Shown here: positions 46,484 through 56,729 of the stretch, piece after piece
Layout: the number at the start of each line of letters is the position of its first letter
Numbering within the stretch: position 1 is the first letter of the stretch
Assembly: GCA_000151295.1 (NCBI GenBank)
Contig: GG745331.1
Coordinates: 554,211-618,210 of the forward strand
Direction of reading: 5' to 3'
DNA length: 64,000 nucleotides
Origin: Allomyces macrogynus ATCC 38327
Taxonomy: Eukaryota; Blastocladiomycota; Blastocladiomycetes; Blastocladiales; Blastocladiaceae
Translations under genes and position numbers: made by a program
The notes under the pieces: generated by a model
What the model was told of the DNA's origin: nothing
Databases searched by the model: none
Seen by the model: only the letters and a program-made list of their open reading frames with translations

Positions 46484-49217
46484 TCACGCTGCATCCCCCC
46501 TCCCCGCAGCCACAGCCCGCGCCTTGCGAAACCCCTCAACGAGCTTGACAGCGAGTTTCACGCCAAACCCATGCACCCCGAGCACCCCCTCGATCCTTTC
46601 AAACCGGCCATGAATCGTCGTATGATCCACGAGCTGCTGCGCTCGCGACTTGCCAATCTGCGGCAATGCGTGAATCTTTTCGACGTTACCCGAATTGAGC
46701 GTCTCGAGCAGCGCGCCTGCAACCCCATCGGCCTCGGCGTCGCGCACGGCCGCGCGCACTTGGTCAGTGCCCGAGTGTCGCGACTTGGTCGATGCGAGCG
46801 GCGGGGACGGTCCGCGCGGTGGCGGCGAGGCTTCGGGAATGTGCACGTAGTCGCCATCCTTGGCGTCATCGGGCTCGTCGGTGTCGCTGAGAGTGATGGA
46901 CGGGGCTGCGGACGATGCGAGACCCGCCGAGAGCTTGCTCGCGCCCTTCCACAACTTGCGCTTCCGACGCGCCGCGGGACCCGTGGCGAGGACCGTCAAA
47001 TCGAGCGCAGCGCCGTCGGAGTCGGGTGCCGGTGCTGCTGGTACCGGCGGTGGTGGTGGTGGCGCGGATGCCGGTGCATCGACTTCCATCCAGTCATCGT
47101 CATCGTCGTCGAGTACGACGACGCGTGGCGGCCGTGCTTTCCTGCGCTTCCGCACGACCGCCGGCGATGCATCCACCGTGGAGGGTGCGGCGGGCTCCAT
47201 GCTGGGAACGGCGGGCTCCGAGGCCGTGCGTGCGGGCTCGGCCAACGGCGCCGGTGCCGTGATTCTTGCCGCGCACAACGCAATCTGCGCCGCGCACCGT
47301 GCGCGGTCCTCGGACGCGAGCCGGAACGCAAGCGCCGATCGGTACTTGTTGGCTGCGTCCGGGTACTCGCCCGCGTCAAAGTGCGTGTCAGCTTTATCGA
47401 GCAGGAGCCGCGTGACCGTCGCCGACGTATTGGGCGTCATATTGAGCATCGGGTTGCTGAGCGCGAGATGGCGTCTCGGCGGAGTCTGCGGCGGTCGCAG
47501 TGCAGGTGCGGGTGCGGCGACGGGCAGCTTGGTTTCGAGCTCGGCAAGAAACTCGTGCTTGAGCTTATTGTGCAGCTTTTCGTTGGCCGAGTCGACGTAG
47601 GCCTTGATGTCGTCGAGCGAAATGCCCGGCGCGGCGGCGGCGGTCGCGGTCGCGGGCCTGCGCGACGCGGTAGTGGCCGTTAGTGGTGCGAGCCCATTCG
47701 TTGTGTGGTGGTGCTTGGCGCGCTTGCTGGCCTTGCCCTGCTGCTGTTGCCACTGCTCGAGCTGCCGTTTCCGGTCGGACGAGGACGAGACCGTGGAGGT
47801 CACGGTCGGCTGTGGTGGTGGTACCGGCATCGCGTCATGGTTGACAACTGGGTTGTTGACAATCCTGCGCGACTTGGTCGCAAACTGCAGCGTCGAGAGC
47901 GTCTCCGTGGCAAACTGCTTGGACCCGGCCACATTGGCAATGATCAGCGCCGAGGCCTTGCCACCGAGCGAATCCTAGTTCGGTCGCATTCGCGTGTAAA
48001 TATAGCAACTCCAAAAATCCGGCCCACACGCGTCCACAAAACGTACCTGCAAAATGCGCGTCATCTTGGACTCGCGGTAGGGCACGCGCGGCAACCCCTC
48101 GTTCAGCGCGTCAACGACCTTGCCGAGCGTGAAGAGCGATGTGTTGATCGCGCCGGACTCCTTGAGCTGCTGGCCCGTGTTCCCGGTCCGGCGATTATTC
48201 TCGGAGCCGGCCAAATCAACTAAGTTGATTTTGGAGCGCAAACCCGTCTTGCCGGGCCCGCGCTTGCGCTTCAGGTGGATCTGAATCACCAAGTGCGAGC
48301 GGGAAGATCGCTCGTTCAGGTTGGTCGCCGCGACGGACCGGTTCTCAGCCGCTTTCCTAGATCGAGCAATCAATCGCGTCAGAGTTCGCCGGGGCAAGCC
48401 GAAAAAGCGCATCAAAAGCTGTTCGCACCGGTACGCGCGCTGAAAGTCGGCGTACTCGCCGACCGTGACAGACTGCAGCCCGACCACAAGGATTTCGCCG
48501 TGCTCGCCGGTGCGAATGTCGAGCGATTTCGAGCCGGACCCGTTGAGCGACCCTTGGCCCGACGCCGACTGGTTCCCCGATGGTGCTGTCGCGCCTGAAC
48601 TCGTCGGTCGCGCGGCGGCGAGCAGGTCAATGACGTTTTCACAATAAATCTCGAAAAACGAGACAGAGAAGGTAAAGTCGTTGGCGTGCGTGCGTTTCGC
48701 GAGCAGGTACATAACCGTGTTGATGACGATCCCTGGGTGCTCGGCGGTGCCCTCGATTGTAAAGGTTTTGCCGGATCCGGTCATGCCTAGGGGCAAGATA
48801 CGGGTCAGTTCGCGGGTACGTTGGAACAAGCGGGAATATTCCCGCGCGCACCGTAGGCGAAAATCGTTGCGTTCACGCCCGTGAGCGCCTCGTCGAGCAT
48901 CGGGCGCACGTTCGTGTCGAAAATGGAACGCTGCGTCGAGTCCGGGCCATAGACATTGTCAAGCCTAGACGGTAGCGCGCACGGTCAGGACCGGGTTGCC
49001 ACGAGAGAGCAAACAGACGGGCACGATGTTCGACATACTGGAACTCTTGCCACTGACCATCGCGACCCGGGATCTGGACGGACGCGGTCTCCGGAACGAG
49101 CGCGAGGCACTCGTCTTGCTCGGTCGTCTTGCGCGGCCGGACACGCAGTGCGACGCGCACGCGGCGCGCTTTCCCGCCCGAGGACGACGAGGACGAGGAT
49201 GAGGACGCGCCGGCCAT
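46484..49217 (-). CDS. Kinesin-10 family motor, KIF22/Kid-like, with C-terminal helix-hairpin-helix
   Basis: Five exons (49217-49039, 48964-48852, 48786-48429, 48356-48047, 47974-46484) with introns of 65-74 nt close to 2451 nt (816 aa). The N-terminal motor domain shows VRVALRVRPR, DNVYGPDSTQ, ATIFAYG, the P-loop GMTGSGKTFT, switch I NLNERSSRSH, switch II NLVDLAGSENNRR, and the neck-proximal FATKSRRIVNNP. A coiled or TPR-like segment (RLLLDKADTHFDAGEYPDAA) follows. The last 70 residues form a helix-hairpin-helix pair (NVEKIHALPQIGKSRAQQLV and FERIEGVLGVHGFGVKLAVK), the arrangement in KIF22/Kid that binds chromosome arms. A plus-end-directed chromokinesin role in chromosome alignment is therefore likely. 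A diverged copy and a fragment lie just downstream on the same strand. Confidence 0.9.
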
Positions 49218-49839
49218 GAGCAAGGACGGCCGCCGGGGCCCAGACAAAATGGCGGCCGCGGCCAGGAAAATAGGGAGTTCACGCTCGGGCCAAGGGTGCA
49301 GCTCGGTGGGGGCACAGCGTGCCGCGACGGTTTCCAATTCTTGGGGTGTCGACGGTCAAAATTTGTTTGGGGATGTCGAGTCACAGCGTCGAGCGGTCAG
49401 GGTCCGGGAATCCGCGGCCGGCGCGGATAGTTTCAGGTTCGTTCGAGTATTTTGCAGCAAGTATCGTGTCGAGAACGAAGGCGAGAAATGGGGGAATCGT
49501 TGGTCGAAGCGGGGCAGAACGAACTTGCGATCAGCGGCCGAAAGAGCGAACCGCGCGAAGACCAGGACGCCTGTGTTGACTAATGACCAAATCATGACTC
49601 TCAGATATCCTCATTTGCGCCCTCAATTGCGCTTCACGTGGCCAATGCCCGTTCAAAATCGCGCCTGCAAACGAGGCGCACGATCGGCCACGGACAAGGC
49701 CCCACAGGCAACGACAACCCCCAAGGCGTCAGGAACAAATCCTCCTCACTGGCCCATCGTCCCCCCGATTCCTCAAACCCACTTCTCTCCCGCGAGCTCG
49801 AGCGCGGCACCCCCAGCATTTGCAAGTTGATTCGACACC
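49218..49839. promoter_or_regulatory. Divergent intergenic region between the kinesin and the SERF-like gene
   Basis: About 620 bp separate two divergent start codons, so both promoters lie here. No TATA box or repeated motif is obvious. Confidence 0.4.
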
Positions 49840-50367
49840 ATGACCCGTATGTGCCGCGGCGCAGCGAGAACGAGCGGCAGCGGCAGCAGCAGCTGGTCCA
49901 GCACGACCACGCAGTGACGACCCCACCGATCCTAGCCACGAACACGACGACCAACCGCACCATCCGGCTCACACAATAGGCGGCGACGAACGCGAACGTG
50001 CTCGGCTGCGCAACCTCAAGAAGCAAAAGGAGCAAAACAAGGGCAAGTGCAAAGACGTGCGTGTGATTTTCCGCGGCCGACCTTCACGGGCGAACCGTTG
50101 CTGAAAGCTCACGAAACGCCCGCGCGCCCCTCTTGTTGTTCTTGTTCTTGCAGCCGACCAGCGTCAAGAAGCGCCAGGAAAGGTACCGTGCGAGCGAGCA
50201 AATCTTCTTGTCCACGTCACTGCATCGAATCGCGCTTACGCCCGCTCGCTGATCCCTCTAGCGACGCCGAGATTATGCGGCAGAAGCAAGCGGCGGCGCT
50301 CGAGCGCAAGGAGGTTGAGGCCAAGGCAGCGGCCGCTGCGGCCATGGCGGCCAAGGCCAAGAAGTAG
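49840..50367 (+). CDS. SERF-like (small EDRK-rich factor / 4F5 family) protein
   Basis: Four exons (49840-49846, 49980-50056, 50154-50182, 50262-50367) with introns of 133, 97 and 79 nt close to 219 nt (72 aa). The first exon holds only 7 nt (ATG ACC C). The joined N-terminus is MTRGDERERARLRNLKKQKE, the diagnostic 4F5/SERF signature. The remainder is Lys/Ala/Gln-rich and helical (DAEIMRQKQAAALERKEVEA). SERF proteins are small, highly charged and largely disordered. Animal members accelerate amyloid formation and bind RNA, and a general charge-chaperone role has been proposed. The very short first exon explains why the gene is easy to miss. Confidence 0.83.
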
Positions 50368-51124
50368 CTCGCTCAAGCCAGCCGGCGGCCGCGCGTCCAT
50401 CCGTCCGTCCGTCCGTCGTGGTCGCTCAAGGTACCGCGCCCATTTTCCCTCCCTTCGCTGACCACACTCGCGTTGGACTTGGCGCACTAACGGCACGCCA
50501 CTCGACGCCGGGGTTCGACTTGGTCGCGGTGTTCCACGGGCTCGATTCGCCAACCAGCTTCTCCTTGTCGGCGCGCCGGTCCATGGCGATGGCCGCGTGC
50601 TGCAGTGGTGCGTCTCTGACGGCACGCGGTCTCGTTTGGCGTCGGCCGGGCCCGGCCCGCCACCAGTGCGGTTGGCGGGAGAGGAAGAGCCGTCGATGGA
50701 GCGATGCGGGCCGCGGTCGGCGCGGCGGCCGTCGCGAGGTGAGCAGTCTTCTTTTCTGTTTTCATTTTCCTGTTTTGCGTTTCTCGTTGAAGAGAATTGG
50801 TTGCTCCTTGCTCGTTTCGTTCTGCGAAAGCTGCACACTGCGAGTGGAACCGCGTGTCGTCGAGACGCGTCGCCCGATCACTCGTCCGATCTCTTCCCAC
50901 GGTCCGGCACCCAGACACGAGCACCACAAGCACCACCATCCGCACCACACGCACCACCATCTGCACCATCAGCACGCAAGCGCCCGATATTGCGTGCCGT
51001 GTGTGGCCCCGGAACGGCCATCGCCAACTGCCTCGAGCGCAAGCACCAACCACTACGCGCACCCTCCACCCACCCACGTCGGCACCCGCCGCCCGCTATC
51101 CACGCGACCAGTTCGCACGCGACC
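50368..51124. other. Intergenic, about 0.76 kb
   Basis: Between two forward genes. A short CCGT microsatellite (about 50399-50417) and a CACCA-rich stretch (about 50925-50970) are visible. Open frames cross it into the next gene without motifs. Nothing else seen. Confidence 0.45.
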
Positions 51125-52569
51125 ATGGACGCCGAACTCACGCTGCGGTGCAACCTGCTCGCGTGCCGGCGCGCGTTACCCACGGTCGGCGTCGACGCGC
51201 GCGCCGTCGTCACGACCTGCTCGCACCTGTTTTGTGAGGACTGTGCCGCGCGCTTCTTTGCGTCGGCGCTCGTGTGCCCTTCGTGCGAGTCGCCGCTGCC
51301 GGGCCCGTACGCTCCGCTGGCGCCGCTGCTGAATTGCATCGCGCGCCTGGCCGTGGCCGACCGACCGGCCGACGTCCCATCGTGTAGGGACGACATTGCG
51401 CTCGCCGACCTGAACCCTTCGGAAAACTACAAGGCGGTGCGTACCAACGCGGCCATGGCCTTGATCTCGACCGCTATCCGATCACCCACAGACACGTCGA
51501 CGTACGCTCGAAATCCCAGTCGGTTCTCGCGGGACTACCGCCGTCGGTCGTGCACGAAATTGCCGGCCGTGCGCTCAGCTTTTGGGTCTACCAGGTCACG
51601 CAAGAGTGCGTGCTGCTCGACATGATGCACAAGCGGGTATGCGTGCAGTTTCTTGATGTTCAACTGCTCACGTTTATGCTCTGACCCGACTCGAATTCGC
51701 AAACGAGCAGAGTGAGGCCGCGGCCAAGGACGCCGACACGCAGGCGCGCGTTTCGCTGCACCAAGCGGCACAGGAGCTGGCCGGTACGTACTCGCTGAAT
51801 GGCCATTCCGCCGTCACGAGCTCTGACTCTTCCACGCGGCCACTAAATAGCGTTGCGCGACCGCGTGCGCCTCCTCGAAGAAGACCGCGAGTGCGACCGC
51901 AAGCGTGCGCACAATCTCGGCGACCAGCTCGCCGACAAGACGCGGCAACTGCACCGCATGCACGCCGTGCTCGACAAGCACAAGCGCCGCGCGCTACTGC
52001 ACGCTGCGAGCCAGCCAACGCCGCCGACCGCCGCCGTTCCCGTGCGGATCGGGTCGCAGGGCGCCGTCGGTCTGCAAAGTGTGGCCCCTCCACCACCGCC
52101 AATGCCGGTGGCGGGCCCGCCGTGTGCGTCGATGGCTCCGGTCGGTAGCGGCCGCCGCGCGTTCACAGCAACCCCGCGACCCGCATCGACGCAGGCACCG
52201 TGGACCGCGCGCGCGGCGCCACCTCCACCTCCACCAGTGACGATCCCGCAAGCTGCTGGTGGTCCGGCGGGAAGGTGGATGCCGCACGCGCACCACCACC
52301 ATCATCACGCGATGTCGGGGTGGGGAAGCGGCAGCGGCGGCGGCGGCAGCGGGCACCACGATCCACCCACCGCGTCGCCCGTGATCAGCGGTGCGTCCCC
52401 CGCCCGGGCCGGGGCCAGCGCGGCCAGCATGAACGGTGCGTGGCAGCATGAACGGTGCGGCTCCGGTGCGGACGAACGCGGCGCGGGCCGTGGGGCGCAG
52501 TGGAGGGGCGGTGGGAACGGCGGGCGGCGGGTGAGGGGAGCCGGCGGAGTGCGCCATCGGATCATGTAA
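51125..52569 (+). CDS. HEI10/CCNB1IP1-like RING protein (meiotic crossover E3 ligase)
   Basis: Exons 51125-51436, 51520-51636, 51711-51783 and 51851-52569 with introns of 83, 74 and 67 nt close to 1221 nt (406 aa). An atypical N-terminal RING (LRCNLLACRRAL, VVTTCSHLFCEDC, CPSCESPLPGPY) is followed by the family-specific ADLNPSENYKASVLAGLPPS and IAGRALSFWVYQVTQE. These align well with vertebrate CCNB1IP1 (HEI10). A coiled coil (ALRDRVRLLEEDRECDRKR and onward) and a Pro/His/Gly-rich disordered tail with a His6 run complete it. HEI10 proteins act as SUMO or ubiquitin ligases that accumulate at crossover sites in meiosis. The alignment across the exon 1-2 junction supports the splicing. Confidence 0.85.
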
Positions 52570-53439
52570 ATAAGGCGCGCGGGCTTTTGAAGGTTTCTCA
52601 GGTCCGGTTCGGTCATGAATTCGTGTTGGGTTTAGCAAAGTTTGGCGCGGCAACGGTGAAATGCTTGTGAACGAGGGACGGGGGTGTGCAAGGATCGGGC
52701 AGGGCCGGAATGCGTGCTTGTGGGGCCATTTGAGTTGATCGAGCGGCAGAAAGGAGCGGCCGATGGAGCGCCGCGCGCGCGTCGCTTGTTGAGCCCGCGC
52801 GTGAGGGGAACTGGAGGGATCAGGCGGCGGCGTCGTGCGGGTTCTCGGCCTCTGGTGGAGAAGGATGTGGTTAGTTGACATTTTTGTAGTCAACACATGA
52901 CCTGTGACGGATGGTCTTGGACGCGTCGTGGCCATCGTTGATGTGCATTGCAAAGATGCAAACGCTCCTTGTATCGCTTGCCCGCCGCGGCTGGGGAGGT
53001 AACGGCCAGTGCTGATGATACGGTGCAATGGACCCCACCTCCCCCTGTTGTCGGCGTTAGGTCTGAGCGGCTCAGTCGTGGGGAGATGTGGTGGCAGCCC
53101 TGGTGATCAGCGCGCAATCAAACGCTGGCCCTGCAACGACGAACGCGCGCACATGGCCGGGGACATATTCAGAGTGTCGGAATGCCCAACCTAAAACGCG
53201 TCTGTCAACAGTGACTTATTTTACAGCCAAGGGCGTAGTGGGAGCCGTTTGTAATGTACTACTGTATTGTGGCAGGATTGTATTCACGCCATCCTGGCAA
53301 CGGCAAACGATAGCGAGCTATGGAAAAGTGAGAGAAATATCGCTGCACCCGAAGGCTGCTGACCAATGTTATTGCACGAGGACGCGTTCAAGGAATCGCT
53401 TCAGGTAGTGATTGCAGGCAATTCTCTTCTGTATAATAA
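52570..53439. other. Intergenic, about 0.87 kb, host side of the element boundary
   Basis: No frame with a domain. GC content falls to the right of about 53.2 kb as the viral element is approached. I could not identify a terminal repeat or target-site duplication, because the other end of the element lies outside the window. Confidence 0.45.
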
Positions 53440-53441
53440 TA

Positions 53442-53467
53442 TGCCGCGGACCTCAAGGTCCGCGGCA
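53442..53467. repeat. Perfect 12-bp palindrome with 2-nt loop at the left flank of the element
   Basis: TGCCGCGGACCT is followed by CA and its exact reverse complement AGGTCCGCGGCA. It is the leftmost element-like structure seen and may be a terminal hairpin, a resolution site or a protein-binding palindrome. Confidence 0.75.
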
Positions 53468-53474
53468 CATGTGC

Positions 53475-53756
53475 CCTAGGACCCTGCCCTAGGTCCAACC
53501 CTAGGTCAAAATGCTGTCCTAGGTCCAAGCCGCTCCAGGACCACCACCTCGATGAACCCCCACCGCGACCACTTCGATTAATGGTTCTCGACATGCCCCT
53601 GTAAGCCTGAGGACCTGGACTGGAATTCTGGGACCTAGGTCCACGCCGGTCGGGGAATGGAATTCGGGGATGTGTACCGCGAGCAAGTCTGAGAAAGGGT
53701 GCTGGGGATGGGTGGACTGGGAATTGCGACCTAGGAATGTGTGTCTGGGACCTAGG
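53475..53756. repeat. Array of seven CCTAGG sites
   Basis: CCTAGG, mostly extended as CCTAGGTCC, occurs at 53475, 53488, 53500, 53518, 53634, 53730 and 53751. The block GGGACCTAGGTCCACGC occurs twice (about 53630 and 53747). The same hexamer returns as a pair in the promoter gap at 57607-57632. The clustering, with recurrence in the element, suggests a binding site for an element-encoded protein. Confidence 0.7.
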
Positions 53757-53826
53757 TCCACGCGCGGGCAGCGCAGCTGCCCTTGGGGCCAGGGGGTTCG
53801 GCGAATGGTTCGGGATGGGTTGGGGT

Positions 53827-53995
53827 ACGTTATACGAATCCAATAACATAATGCGAATTCCTGGGGGACGTTATGCGAATTTGGTTGCATAATGCGAATT
53901 TCTGAAAAACATTATGCAAATTTCAGGGTGCTCTTTGTGAATTTCCGGTCCGGAATGGCTCGATATGTGAATATCAGGGAGGCATTATGTAAATG
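53827..53995. repeat. Iteron-like array of ATGCGAAT motifs
   Basis: The core TGCGAAT or a one-base variant starts at 53833, 53852, 53874, 53893 and 53915, with weaker copies near 53966 and 53987. Spacing alternates 19 and 22 bp, about two helical turns, so all sites face the same side of the DNA. Flanks alternate ACGTTATGCGAATT and CATAATGCGAATT. Phased iterons beside a helicase gene are a common layout of replication origins. The function is inferred. Confidence 0.7.
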
Positions 53996-54038
53996 TCATG
54001 GTCAGGGGTGGGTCGGAAAAGGTCTCTCCAAGTGGTCA

Positions 54039-54408
54039 CCCCAATTGTTCCTAAAAATGTGCTGTGAGGACTCTCAAAACCGTGGACACGACCTTGGAAA
54101 TGGCACTGGAATGCATCTCAATTGGCCTCCCAGGCATGTTTTTTGAGTGTCCACGCTGTCCACGGTTTTTGGGGGTATTTTGATAGGGTCCAGAAAAAAG
54201 GAGAAGGAGAGGTATATCCCTTGCGATACAACCCTTCCTCCTTTTTTTCTGGACCGATTTAAAACACCCCCAAAACCGTGGACAGCGTGGACACTCAAGA
54301 AAAAGAGAATAGGTCTGGGAGGCAAATTGCCATTTTATTGAATTGTCTGTCACTCAAAATCGTGGCCATTTCAAGCCATCTCACGGCCAGTTTTAGGAAC
54401 AATCGGGG
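54039..54408. repeat. Large imperfect inverted repeat, about 370 bp
   Basis: The left arm (from CCCCAATTGTTCCTAAAA) and the right arm (ending TTTTAGGAACAATCGGGG) pair over about 170 bp each. The best-conserved inner part is GTGTCCACGCTGTCCACGG, then TTTTTGGGGGT and GGGTCCAGAAAAAAGGAG, against its complement. The loop lies around 54205-54235. The structure ends 9 nt from the stop codon of the helicase gene, so it could be a terminator, a replication or packaging hairpin, or an inserted palindromic repeat. Confidence 0.85.
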
Positions 54409-54416
54409 TAAGCAAC

Positions 54417-56729
54417 TCACTCCTCACCATCCGAAAGGTCCATGGCCCCTGGGCCCAGGTACACCCACATGACCTCACGATGACCATTCACCCGAACCCG
54501 TTGCTTCATAAACAGCCGCGCATCACCACCTCGCTGAAGGTCAATGGCATCCCGTAGATGCACACCAAAGGCGGTCATCGAAATGACATGGTGCCCTGGG
54601 AAGCGCTTCTGGACAAACTTCTGGTAGGTCTCATAGAGCTCCGTGCTTGACATGCTCTGTTCTACCTCCACCTCGCGGTTCTGCTCCATGAGGTTCCACG
54701 GGAAACCACCATACTCGGTGATTTCCTGGAACAGCGCGGAGATAGGGTCAGCAGACGCCTCCACAATGGCATCACGGTCCTCATTCCGTGGGAAGTTGGC
54801 CAAGTCAATGTCGCTGAGGTCCACGTTGCAAAGGTACGTGAAAATCTTGTCGGCATTGGCCTTGACATACTCATCCAGATGGCGGAAGTACACGCGGTCG
54901 CAGCGGCGCTTGTTTGACACGTTCAGCACAAACACATGGCGGCCGGACTTGGTGAGAGGCAAGATGTTCTTGTTGTTCGACGCAATCATAAAGTTGTTGA
55001 CGTTCTTGACCTCGTAGCGACGAACGCACTTTTCGTTGATGATGGTCCGTGTGTCCGTGACCATGTTCTTGAGCCTGTCAAACGCAGCCATCCGCTCACG
55101 ACCATTGGACACTGGCATCTCGTCGAACAGCACCAGTGACTTGTTCTCAATCTTGGAGTTGAATGACCCGGCCAAGAACTGAGCGGCATTGTTGAGCGGC
55201 ACACACAGCTTCTTGCCCAGCATGTACGTGGAAATTGACTCAAAGAGGAATCCCTTGCCTGCACCCTCGAGGCCAGTCAAAGCCAGTACCACACCATTCG
55301 CCGTGCCACTGGTGAAGAGCTCCTGCAGCCACTTGAGGACAAACTTGTACTCTGTCTCACGACCACTGCAAATGACTTCGAGAATGTAGTCCAAGTACAT
55401 GGACACCTCGTCCCGTGGAATCGTCTGCTTCAGGTTCGTGGCTGCAAACCCAGGAAACGCGTTGAAGTAGTCAATGTACTTCTTGCCCGAGCAAGGCCCC
55501 CACTGTGGCTTGTAGAAATCGAAGATGCGCTTCTTGACGATGGGCGCAAAGTCCTGGCCAATCGACGCCACCATGTCCACAGTGCCGTGCGAAACGTTCA
55601 GGCCCCAATCATCATCGACACATGCCCGGAAATAGTACATGCCGACAGTCAGGTCCTTGCGTAGGAACTCGCCAACATATGTGGACACGACCTGCTCCCA
55701 CGAATCAGCATCATCGGCCTCCTTGCAGCGCTTCATGTGGTTAAGCACCTTGCGCACCCACTCCTCATCATAGTGCATGTTCTCTTCAAGCTTGGCCTTG
55801 ACAAACTTGTCGACATTTTCACAGCTCTCTGGGAAATCGCGCTTTTCGAGGTTTGCATCTTTCTTGAGTTCCTTTTCCGCCCATTTGATGTCGAACCCAG
55901 TCCGTTGGACTGTGTACTGGTGAAGCTCCTCCAGCAGCTCCTCGTTGACCTTGTCGTCCTTGACCACCATCAAACCGTCAAAGCACAGCACACTGGGGAC
56001 GAGGTCACGTGCACAGAAGAACTCGACCGCCTCCATCAAAACGAGACTCTTGACCGCCTGGAAGACATTCGACATAAAGGAGCCCTTGTTGATGGTCGTC
56101 ATGGTCCGTGTCTTTGAGGCTTGCATGATGTTGGGGTAATTGGCGGACAGTCGTGGATACACAACCGTGTAAAGCACGTGGTGCATCTCCATGAGCTCAG
56201 GGTGGAGGGTGGTGTACAGGTGCTCGCTGAACATGATAGCGAGGAAGTCCGACTTTTCCTTGAGCTTGTACTTGGCCAGTGCCTGCTGGCGGTCCTCCAG
56301 GTACGTGTCCAACGCCTTGCTCTGGAGGTCATAGTGGGCCAGGATGCCCTTGAAGATGGAAGGAGCAGCAGCCACCATGTCGATATCCTGGAGCACCCCA
56401 GCTGCGAGGGCACCACGGGAATCCTTCTTCAGCGATTGCAGGGACACACTGGTCGCGTAAAGACGCCCAAACTCCTTGTTGCCCCGACGGTCCTTTGGGA
56501 AACAATACACCGTCTCCTTGCCTTCCCCATAAGTCGATTGGAGAAGGGTCAAATAGGCCCGGAGCTTTTTCTTGAGGTCCTGGTGAACGCCCGAGTGCTT
56601 CTTGGAGAGGTCCTTGAGCACTTCCATGTTGACAAACTCGCAGAGGACAATGCGGCGGGTGTCATCGAATGGAGCCTTGTCAAGACGGTCCATGAATGCC
56701 TTGAGCTGGGTCGACGTGGTGTTCTCCAT
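54417..56729 (-). CDS. Superfamily 3 helicase with possible polymerase-like N-terminal domain (element replication protein)
   Basis: 770 aa, intronless, starting at the ATG at 56729. The C-terminal half (about residues 430-640) is a superfamily 3 helicase: Walker A GLEGAGKGFLFE, Walker B KSLVLFDEMPV, motif C NNFMIASNN, then arginine-containing TKSGRHVFVLNVSNKRR. The N-terminal half contains GSFMSNVFQAVKSLVLMEAV and VLCFDGLMVV, reminiscent of motifs B and C of TV-Pol, the family A-like polymerase of transposons and viruses that is often fused to such helicases. I rate the helicase as sure and the polymerase as plausible. It would unwind, and perhaps copy, the element DNA. It diverges from the Cys-rich gene at 56860. 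No frame break was found. Confidence 0.88.
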   Translation of the reverse strand: MENTTSTQLKAFMDRLDKAPFDDTRRIVLCEFVNMEVLKDLSKKHSGVHQDLKKKLRAYLTLLQSTYGEGKETVYCFPKDRRGNKEFGRLYATSVSLQSLKKDSRGALAAGVLQDIDMVAAAPSIFKGILAHYDLQSKALDTYLEDRQQALAKYKLKEKSDFLAIMFSEHLYTTLHPELMEMHHVLYTVVYPRLSANYPNIMQASKTRTMTTINKGSFMSNVFQAVKSLVLMEAVEFFCARDLVPSVLCFDGLMVVKDDKVNEELLEELHQYTVQRTGFDIKWAEKELKKDANLEKRDFPESCENVDKFVKAKLEENMHYDEEWVRKVLNHMKRCKEADDADSWEQVVSTYVGEFLRKDLTVGMYYFRACVDDDWGLNVSHGTVDMVASIGQDFAPIVKKRIFDFYKPQWGPCSGKKYIDYFNAFPGFAATNLKQTIPRDEVSMYLDYILEVICSGRETEYKFVLKWLQELFTSGTANGVVLALTGLEGAGKGFLFESISTYMLGKKLCVPLNNAAQFLAGSFNSKIENKSLVLFDEMPVSNGRERMAAFDRLKNMVTDTRTIINEKCVRRYEVKNVNNFMIASNNKNILPLTKSGRHVFVLNVSNKRRCDRVYFRHLDEYVKANADKIFTYLCNVDLSDIDLANFPRNEDRDAIVEASADPISALFQEITEYGGFPWNLMEQNREVEVEQSMSSTELYETYQKFVQKRFPGHHVISMTAFGVHLRDAIDLQRGGDARLFMKQRVRVNGHREVMWVYLGPGAMDLSDGEE

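Noticed and set aside
46280..47683. 467-codon forward frame
   Set aside because: Antisense shadow of the last exon of the intact kinesin. Arg-rich composition is typical of such shadows in GC-rich DNA.
53388..53849. 153-codon reverse frame across the left flank of the element
   Set aside because: Its apparent RGPRSQ and LDLGQ repeats are simply translated CCTAGGTCC sites, so the DNA motif rather than a protein explains it.
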